Assembly: GCA_947644185.1 (NCBI GenBank)
Contig: CANRZC010000044.1
Location: forward strand, 1-11,514
DNA length: 11,514 nucleotides
Direction: 5' to 3'
DNA from: an uncultured Acetatifactor sp.
GTDB taxonomy: Bacteria > Bacillota > Clostridia > Lachnospirales > Lachnospiraceae
Positions 5,703-11,514 of the stretch are shown here, one piece after another. Each line of letters opens with the position of its first letter. Position 1 is the stretch's first letter. A program made the translations under genes and the position numbers. The notes under the pieces were generated by a model, which was given only the letters and a program-made list of their open reading frames with translations, made no database searches and was not told the origin of the DNA.

Positions 5703-8700
5703 ATGAATCGGACAGAAGCGTTTCAGATATTGGGAATTGAGGCCACAAAGGATGAGCGGGTGCTGAAGAATGCCTATCGGGAGAAGCTTGCCGTGACCAA
5801 TCCAGAGGATAATCCGGAGGGCTTTAAGCTGCTGCGGGGAGCTTACGAGGAGGCCTGCAGATATGCAAAGGAGTCGGAGGATGCAGAGCCAGAGGAAGTG
5901 CCCAGAGATACTACGCCGTCAGGTCTGTGGCTGGAAAAGGCAGTGGCAATTTACCAGAACATTCATTCCAGACAGAATGAGGAGTGCTGGAAGGCACTTT
6001 TTGACGAGGACATTTTCCTTTCTCTGGAGGAGGAAGAGAATTGCAGAGAGAAGCTGCTGCGTTTTTTGACAGAGCATTATAAGCTGCCGACCCAGGTGTG
6101 GAAGCTTTTTGACAAGCGGCTGTCCATTGTAAAGGATGCCAAAGCGCTTCGGGAGAAGTTTCCTGCCAATTTTATGCATTATATCATCGGTAGATGTCAG
6201 CGGGGGGAGGAGCTGGATTTTACCCAGTTTGAAGGGCCAGAGGATGGGGATTATGATCAGTTTCTGGAGTATTATGAGCGATGCTGGCAGGCGCTACATG
6301 AAGACAGGCTGGAGGAGGCAGAGCGGTGTGTGCAGAATGCAGACGCTCTTGGGATCAAGCACCCAGTGATGGAGGTCAGCCGCGGCAATGTCCTTGTAAA
6401 ACAGGGAAAGCTGGAGCAAGCCATAGCCCTGCTGGAACAACAGCTTGTGAAATACCCAAAAGATACTATGATCAGCTATAATTTTGCCGAAATTCTCTGG
6501 AGCCAGAAGGACGAGGGGAATGAGGGCTTTAGAAGGCGCGCAGCACAGCTTTACCAGGAGCTTAAGGAGGATAACGACAGCCATTACATGGCAAATGTGC
6601 GGCTTACTGAGTGGTACTATGACCAGGGACAGTACAGAGAGGCCAAAAAATGCGCGGAAAAGGTGTTGGCTGCTGGCAGTGATGAGGGGTTTATGGATCT
6701 CCTTATAAAGATCAACAGCCAGCTGGAGAAAGGTCTGGAGAAAGGGTATCTGGAAAATCACGATTGGGAGAATGGCCTGGAGCTTTGCTGGTGCTACCTG
6801 CAGGATGGCAAAATTGCCAGAGGGATCCGCCTGGCGCTGGAGCTACAGAAAATGCTGCCTCCAGAAAAAGAAGCGGAGTACAATGGACTCATGGCGAAGC
6901 TCTATGTGGAGGAGGCTGAGTACGAGGAAGCCATTGCTATGACCAGGCTTTGGGAGCCGGCATTGGAGGCAAAGATCGCGAAAAATGCAGGAGCCGATGA
7001 GGTGGAAGACAAAAAGGACAGGGACAGACTGCGGCAGGCCCATTTGATTCGAATGCAGTGTTACCATAGTCTGGGATACCGGGACAAAGAGAAATTTGTC
7101 CTTGCCATTCAGGAGGGGGAGAGTATCCTCACTGGCGACGCAAAGGATGTAGGTGTTCTGCTGGAAATGGCCCAGGTGTACATGGAGATGCAGGAGTATG
7201 AGCAAAGCATCCAGGTCTGCGAACGGCTGATCGAAGAATTTCAAATCTACGCTGCGTATGCTTCGATGCTGGAAACCTACAGAAGACAGTTGGATGCCGG
7301 AGGCGTGGTCCGAGCGGCAAGCCAGTGCATCCGCTATTTTCCCAGCTTTGTAAAGTCTTATGAGTATCTGGCAAAGGTATACCTGGATCTGAAGCGCAAT
7401 GAGGATTTTGAAAAGGTCCTAGAGGATGCCCAAAAGAATGGCGTGGGTAGCGTGCTCATAGATGCCTATGGCTTTCAGATGCGGGAAGAAGTGATGGAAG
7501 TCAGTGAGCTAAATGAGAAGCTGAAGGAGTTTAGACGTACATACTTTAAGCATGTGGAAGAGGGGAAAGAGGAATACTACCAGAAGGGACTTCCCATTCT
7601 GACCGAATATTTGTATCACTATCCCGATGATTTCATGTTGGTGGAACGTGCTATTTTTCACAGAGCGGCGCACCATTTAGAGGAAGCCAGAGAGGATTTT
7701 GAGAAAGCGCTCTATATCAACCATGTGAACCCCTATGCACTGAATGGCTTAAGCTTTACCTACAAATATCAAGGGGAATATGAAAGAGCACTGTTTTATC
7801 TAAAGAAAGCCATCCTTCATATGGACAAGGAAATGTCCCCTGTCATCTATGCGGATATGGGAAATCTATATGCCTTGCTGGGGGATGCCCAGAGGGCGTA
7901 CCAGGCATATATCCAATACGAAGAGCTGACAGGAGAGAACAAGAGCAACTGGTTCGGCGACAATCTGGCGGAATTTGCCATGCGGGCAGGAAGGACGGGA
8001 GATGCCGCGTCTATCTATGAACGCTTTTATGTAAAGAACAACTGGACACGGTATGAAAGACTGGTGAAGCTGTATGTGGCTGCAGGGGAGAAGTATATGG
8101 CACAGCAGGTGCTCAGACAGTGGAAAAAGGAGATAAAGGGTGAATTCGGGGGATCCTTTTTCCGCTTTATCAAAAGCGGTTCCTCCGCTGCCACCGGCCA
8201 GGGAAGGACAGTCTCCTATCCGGCCTATTACTGCTGCAAGGGCTGGTGGGAGCTTATATTTGGCAGCAAAAATGGGGCAGTGGGGGCCTTTGACAAGATG
8301 TTTCAGAATGGTCTGATAGAGAAGACCATGGAGGACAAGATTTGCGATGCAGTGTTTGCCTGTATTCTCTGTGGAAATGACACAAAGGGGAAGAAATATG
8401 CGGCGAAGCTGGGCACATGGCTGGAAAAAGAGAGCACTGTGGGCAGGCGAAAATACTACAATAGGCAGAAGGGACATTTGCAGATGGAGTTTCTGGCGTC
8501 TTACTATACAAAAGAGCCAGAGCAGCTCCAGGAGCTGCTGGATAGAGAGGATCAATGTGAAATCTGCCATACATGTACTTGCCCCCTGTGTAAGGAATTA
8601 GAAGGGGTGCGGATTTTGCTCTTGCTGCGGGTGGGAAAGCGGGAAGAGGCAAAAGAGCGATTGCAGCGCAATCTAATGGTACAACCATGGGATGAGTATA

Positions 8701-8735
8701 TGCTGGCTATAAAGCATATGGCTTTTTCCCTATAA
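5703..8735 (+). CDS. J-like domain and TPR-repeat protein, putative partner of the adjacent HscC
   Basis: A 1010-residue, apparently cytoplasmic protein with no signal peptide or membrane segment. Residues 1-52 match a J domain in layout (EAFQILGIEATKDE, then helix II VLKNAYREKLAV and helix III FKLLRGAYEEAC). The HPD tripeptide, expected nine residues after the Ala of AYR, is N33-P34-E35. About residues 190-800 are helical repeats of TPR type, for example EQAIALLEQQLVKYPKD and, near 659-710, LEEAREDFEKALYINHVNPY followed by YERALFYLKKAI. Close to the C-terminus, five Cys and one His fall within 12 residues (C952, C955, H956, C958, C960, C963), a possible metal site. AGGAGG at 5690-5695, seven bases upstream, fixes the start. 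It lies directly before an HscC-type Hsp70 gene, suggesting a co-chaperone or adaptor role. No clear promoter was found in the 35 bases after the glyS terminator. The partnership is inferred. Confidence 0.85.
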   Translation: MNRTEAFQILGIEATKDERVLKNAYREKLAVTNPEDNPEGFKLLRGAYEEACRYAKESEDAEPEEVPRDTTPSGLWLEKAVAIYQNIHSRQNEECWKALFDEDIFLSLEEEENCREKLLRFLTEHYKLPTQVWKLFDKRLSIVKDAKALREKFPANFMHYIIGRCQRGEELDFTQFEGPEDGDYDQFLEYYERCWQALHEDRLEEAERCVQNADALGIKHPVMEVSRGNVLVKQGKLEQAIALLEQQLVKYPKDTMISYNFAEILWSQKDEGNEGFRRRAAQLYQELKEDNDSHYMANVRLTEWYYDQGQYREAKKCAEKVLAAGSDEGFMDLLIKINSQLEKGLEKGYLENHDWENGLELCWCYLQDGKIARGIRLALELQKMLPPEKEAEYNGLMAKLYVEEAEYEEAIAMTRLWEPALEAKIAKNAGADEVEDKKDRDRLRQAHLIRMQCYHSLGYRDKEKFVLAIQEGESILTGDAKDVGVLLEMAQVYMEMQEYEQSIQVCERLIEEFQIYAAYASMLETYRRQLDAGGVVRAASQCIRYFPSFVKSYEYLAKVYLDLKRNEDFEKVLEDAQKNGVGSVLIDAYGFQMREEVMEVSELNEKLKEFRRTYFKHVEEGKEEYYQKGLPILTEYLYHYPDDFMLVERAIFHRAAHHLEEAREDFEKALYINHVNPYALNGLSFTYKYQGEYERALFYLKKAILHMDKEMSPVIYADMGNLYALLGDAQRAYQAYIQYEELTGENKSNWFGDNLAEFAMRAGRTGDAASIYERFYVKNNWTRYERLVKLYVAAGEKYMAQQVLRQWKKEIKGEFGGSFFRFIKSGSSAATGQGRTVSYPAYYCCKGWWELIFGSKNGAVGAFDKMFQNGLIEKTMEDKICDAVFACILCGNDTKGKKYAAKLGTWLEKESTVGRRKYYNRQKGHLQMEFLASYYTKEPEQLQELLDREDQCEICHTCTCPLCKELEGVRILLLLRVGKREEAKERLQRNLMVQPWDEYMLAIKHMAFSL

Positions 8736-8780
8736 ATTTTTTCCAATCTGCATTTTTTTCGTGTATGTGGCTGCTAGTTG

Positions 8781-8789
8781 TGTTATACT
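8781..8789 (+). promoter_or_regulatory. Possible extended -10 promoter for hscC
   Basis: TGTTATACT at 8781-8789 fits an extended -10 element (TGn followed by TATACT). No good -35 box lies 16-18 bases upstream, where the DNA is T-rich. A start near 8796 would leave a ~32-base leader before the ATG at 8828. This would give hscC a source of expression separate from the J-like gene. Confidence 0.45.
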
Positions 8790-8827
8790 GGTAGTCGATA
8801 CTTCACAGCAGTATCATGGAGGTAAGC

Positions 8828-10516
8828 ATGATAGTAGGAATTGACTTAGGTACGACCAACAGTTTGATTGCATATTTTACAGAAGAAGGGCCGAAAATCA
8901 TTCCCAACAGGCTGGGGAAGAACCTTACGCCCTCGGTGGTCAGCGTGGACAGTGAGGGAAATGTGTTTGTGGGGGAGACAGCCAGAGAGCGCATGAGCCT
9001 CTATCCAGATACGGTGGCAGAGACCTTTAAGCGAAGCATGGGGACGGAGAGAGATTACATATTAAGTGGAAAGCACTTCAGGCCAGAAGAGCTTTCCAGC
9101 CTGGTGCTGCGATCCCTGAAGGAGGATGCAGAGAGCTTTCTTGGGGAGGAAGTGAGCGAGGCTGTGATCAGTGTGCCGGCTTATTTTGACGACAAGAGAA
9201 GAAAAGCTACGAAGCGGGCAGGAGAATTGGCGGGGCTGAAGGTGGAGCGCATGATCTCCGAGCCCACCGCGGCAGCCGTGGCATATGGACTTTACGATAG
9301 GACAAAAGACACTCGCTTTCTGGTGTTTGACTTAGGGGGCGGTACTTTTGACGTGTCGATTCTGGAACTGTATCACAACATTCTGGAGGTCCGGGCTGTG
9401 GCCGGGGACAACTATCTGGGCGGGGAAGACTTTACCGAGGTGATGGCAAAGCTATTTTTGCAGAAGGCGAAGCTGCAGGTGCAGAATCTTTCTGAGAAGG
9501 AGCAGGTACGCTTATTCCGGGAGGCAGAGAAAGCGAAATGCGCTATCAATGACACAGATATGGTTGTGATGAGCTTTCTGTATAAGGAAGAGATGCTGGA
9601 GCAAAAGGTGACTTACAGAGAATACGAAGAGGCCTGTGAGGAGCTTTTGATGAAGATCAGGGAGCCTGTGAAGAAGAGCCTGGCAGATGCAGGACTGAAG
9701 CTTTCAGACATCGATGAGGTGCTGCTCATCGGTGGGGCCACTAGGCTGACCATTGTGAGAGATTTTCTGATACGTCTGTTTCGGAAGTTTCCGGATACCA
9801 AAATGAATCCTGATGAGACCGTGGCCCTGGGCGCGGCGGTGCAGGCTGCCATGAAGGAGCGCAGGGAGGAGGTGAAGGAGGTTATCCTCACAGATGTATG
9901 CTCCTTTACGCTGGGCACGGAAGTAGTGGTGGAGTACGATGAAGGAAAATACGAAGATGGCAGGTTTTGTCCTATCATTGAACGAAATACCGTTATTCCT
10001 GCCAGTCATACAGAGCGCCTGTACACAGCCAGAGACAACCAGACGAAGGTCCGGGTGCGAGTGCTTCAGGGGGAGAGCCGTTTTGCTAGAAATAATTTGT
10101 TCCTGGGAGAGCTGGAGATTGATATTCCAAAGGGACCTAAAGGCAGAGAGGCTGTGGACGTGACATATACCTATGACATTAATTCTCTGTTAGAGGTGGA
10201 GGTTACGGTGGTGTCCACAGGTGAGACCAGAAAGATGGTCATCAAGGGACAGGACAATGAGATGACCGAGGAGGAGATCAAGAAGCGAATGGAGGAGCTG
10301 GCCTACCTAAAGATTCAGCCCAGAGATTACGAGGAGAATCGTCTGGTGCTTCTGCGTGCAGAGCGGATGTATGAGGAGTCTCTGGGGGAGCGCAGACGTA
10401 AGCTGGACCGATATATCACAGTCTTCGAGGCAGCCCTGAAGGATGGGGACCACGATACCATCCGAGACGCAAGGGAAGAGCTTATCGAAGTGCTGGAAGA
10501 GGAAGATGAGCAGTGA
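8828..10516 (+). CDS. hscC: HscC-type Hsp70 chaperone
   Basis: A 562-residue Hsp70 ATPase. The nucleotide-binding domain shows phosphate 1 GIDLGTTNS (residues 4-12), a Lys68 equivalent to the catalytic DnaK Lys70 (ETFKRSMG), phosphate 2 DLGGGT at 168-173, and the adenosine motif IGGATR at 301-306. The interdomain linker is VILTDV (352-357), followed by the beta substrate-binding domain to about 465. The remaining ~95 residues form a helical lid that is short compared with DnaK (638 residues) and matches HscC (about 556 in Escherichia coli). The acidic tail ends EEEDEQ. The start was placed at 8828, with GGAGG (8818-8822) five bases upstream; an in-frame ATG at 8816 overlaps that site. No GrpE or DnaJ gene is adjacent, so this is not the dnaK operon. 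Substrates are unknown. Confidence 0.9.
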   Translation: MIVGIDLGTTNSLIAYFTEEGPKIIPNRLGKNLTPSVVSVDSEGNVFVGETARERMSLYPDTVAETFKRSMGTERDYILSGKHFRPEELSSLVLRSLKEDAESFLGEEVSEAVISVPAYFDDKRRKATKRAGELAGLKVERMISEPTAAAVAYGLYDRTKDTRFLVFDLGGGTFDVSILELYHNILEVRAVAGDNYLGGEDFTEVMAKLFLQKAKLQVQNLSEKEQVRLFREAEKAKCAINDTDMVVMSFLYKEEMLEQKVTYREYEEACEELLMKIREPVKKSLADAGLKLSDIDEVLLIGGATRLTIVRDFLIRLFRKFPDTKMNPDETVALGAAVQAAMKERREEVKEVILTDVCSFTLGTEVVVEYDEGKYEDGRFCPIIERNTVIPASHTERLYTARDNQTKVRVRVLQGESRFARNNLFLGELEIDIPKGPKGREAVDVTYTYDINSLLEVEVTVVSTGETRKMVIKGQDNEMTEEEIKKRMEELAYLKIQPRDYEENRLVLLRAERMYEESLGERRRKLDRYITVFEAALKDGDHDTIRDAREELIEVLEEEDEQ

Positions 10517-10534
10517 ATCACAGGGGGATTATAC

Positions 10535-11011
10535 ATGAAAATCACGCTTACGCCCAGAACAGTGGAACATGTAAAAATATATTGGAAGAGGACCCAGGAC
10601 CAGGAAATCAGAAAAAGTATTCCCATACAGAGTGTCTCGATACAGGAGGCACTCTTACAATTTGAGGCATCCTGCCAGCCAGAGGCCAGGAGCTTCGGCA
10701 GGTGTATTGAAGTGGATGACACTTATGTGGGGGATGTATGGTGCTATGGAATCGATGAGGCGGAAGAAAAAATGGCCATGTTCAGTTTCCTGATTTTTGA
10801 GAAAAAGATGTGGGGAAAGGGTGTGGGCAGTGGGGCGGCAGGCATGTTTCTCCCGGAGGTCTTTTCCCGGTATGCCATTGAGAAGGTAGGCGCCTTTTCC
10901 TATGCCGAGAATATTGGATCCCTTCGGGCATTGGAAAAGGCAGGCTTTCAGGAAAAGGAGAGATTTGAGGAAGCAGGGCGGCTTTCCGTTTATCTGGAGC
11001 GGCTTAGGTAG
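10535..11011 (+). CDS. GNAT-family N-acetyltransferase (RimJ/RimL-like)
   Basis: A 158-residue protein with the GNAT layout. GNAT enzymes move an acetyl group from acetyl-CoA to an amine. The N-terminus (MKITLTPRTVEHVKIYWKRT) resembles the RimJ/RimL (Acetyltransf_3) type. Motif A, the CoA pyrophosphate loop, is at 86-103 (WGKGVGSG at 93-100), and motif B is at about 126-138 (NIGSLRALEKAGF). The substrate cannot be predicted; protein N-terminal, ribosomal-protein or small-molecule acetylation are all possible. It starts 18 bases after the hscC stop behind AGGGGGA (10522-10528), so it is probably co-transcribed with hscC. Whether it acts with the chaperone is unknown. Confidence 0.88.
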   Translation: MKITLTPRTVEHVKIYWKRTQDQEIRKSIPIQSVSIQEALLQFEASCQPEARSFGRCIEVDDTYVGDVWCYGIDEAEEKMAMFSFLIFEKKMWGKGVGSGAAGMFLPEVFSRYAIEKVGAFSYAENIGSLRALEKAGFQEKERFEEAGRLSVYLERLR

Positions 11012-11036
11012 TTTTATCCACTAGAGTGACACTTCG

Positions 11037-11514
11037 TTAAAGCTTAATATATTCTGGCACTCTTTTTTCAAAGACACAGTAATACCGAAAGCCACATGCT
11101 TTCAAGACCTCTGCAGCCCGATCAAAGGAATCGGCAATGTGCTGTGTGTCGTGGGAATCTGATCCTATGGTGACGATTTCGCCGCCCAACTCCAGGTAGC
11201 GCTTCAGCACGCCCATGCAGGGGTGAAAATCTGCCATTCCCTTTTTGATTCCACCAGTGTTCAGTTCAATGCCTTTGCCTTTTTCCAACAGGAGCTTTAG
11301 AATTTCGTCAAAAATATCACTGTACACCGAATAGGAATAATCTTTGTCCTTCTCTGGCGCATAGCGCACTGCATAATCCAGATGCCCATATACGTCAAAA
11401 TTAGAGAATTTCCGTATATTCTCCAGGGTGGACTCGAAATACTCCTGCAGGGCCTGTTTTGTGCTGCGACCCTGGTAGAAGTCAGGGTAATAGACATCCT
11501 TTCCATGGCAGATG
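11037..11514 (-). CDS. PHP-family hydrolase, histidinol-phosphatase-like, C-terminal part (5' end outside window)
   Basis: The - strand frame is open from the window edge (first full codon at 11513) to the stop at 11039-11037, giving 158 residues. It contains FDVYGHLDYAVRY, GKGIELNTGG and IVTIGSDSHD, where His, Glu/Asn and the SDSH motif are typical metal ligands of PHP phosphoesterases such as HisK-type histidinol-phosphatase in histidine synthesis. The first metal-binding motif (HxHT) would be upstream, outside the window. A GTG at 11369 could be mistaken for a start but lies inside the protein, since the residues before it (FSNFDVYGHLDYA) belong to the conserved core. It converges on the GNAT gene with 25 bases between stops and no visible terminator. 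Confidence 0.85.
   Translation of the reverse strand, partial: ICHGKDVYYPDFYQGRSTKQALQEYFESTLENIRKFSNFDVYGHLDYAVRYAPEKDKDYSYSVYSDIFDEILKLLLEKGKGIELNTGGIKKGMADFHPCMGVLKRYLELGGEIVTIGSDSHDTQHIADSFDRAAEVLKACGFRYYCVFEKRVPEYIKL

Noticed and set aside
8711..8727. Possible terminator at the end of the J-like/TPR gene
   Set aside because: The stem is only 5 bp (AAAGC/GCTTT), AT-rich, and lies inside the coding sequence; too weak to call.
8816..8827. Start of hscC at the ATG at 8816
   Set aside because: It overlaps the GGAGG at 8818-8822, which is correctly spaced for the ATG at 8828; the Hsp70 N-terminus begins naturally at MIVGIDLGTTNS.

Overview
The window looks like core chromosome of a Gram-positive, low-to-mid-GC Clostridia member, most likely Lachnospiraceae. 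This rests on the gene order (M16 peptidase, era, YqzL-like ORF, recO, lipoprotein, single-chain glyS), strong AGGAGG-type ribosome binding sites, sigma-A-like promoters, and lipoproteins with a lipobox Cys. The placement is an inference from gene content, not a database match. Almost everything is on the + strand; only the last gene is on the - strand.

Layout. (1) 1-377: the 3' end of an M16-family zinc peptidase gene, closed by a strong intrinsic terminator. (2) 505-1587: a DUF4349-type lipoprotein with an extracytoplasmic coiled coil and a C-terminal membrane segment. (3) 1600-3530: a good promoter drives era, a small YqzL-like ORF and recO. The transcript would begin inside an unusual pair of adjacent inverted repeats. 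(4) 3527-5667: a second promoter overlaps the recO stop codon and leads into a small lipoprotein gene and glyS (homodimeric-type glycyl-tRNA synthetase), closed by an intrinsic terminator. (5) 5703-11011: a 1010-residue J-like/TPR protein, an HscC-type Hsp70 and a GNAT acetyltransferase. (6) 11037-11514: the C-terminal part of a convergent PHP-family (histidinol-phosphatase-like) hydrolase.

How the genes work together. Regions 3 and 4 are housekeeping: ribosome assembly (Era), recombinational repair (RecO) and tRNA charging (GlyS), in an order that parallels era-yqzL-recO-gly in Bacillus. Region 5 is the most interesting. A large TPR protein with an N-terminal J-type fold sits next to a specialised Hsp70, which suggests a dedicated chaperone pair. 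However, the HPD tripeptide that J domains use to stimulate Hsp70 ATPase is replaced, at the exact aligned position, by Asn-Pro-Glu. The same protein ends in a dense Cys/His cluster that could bind metal. No mobile elements, CRISPR arrays, rRNA or tRNA genes were seen.
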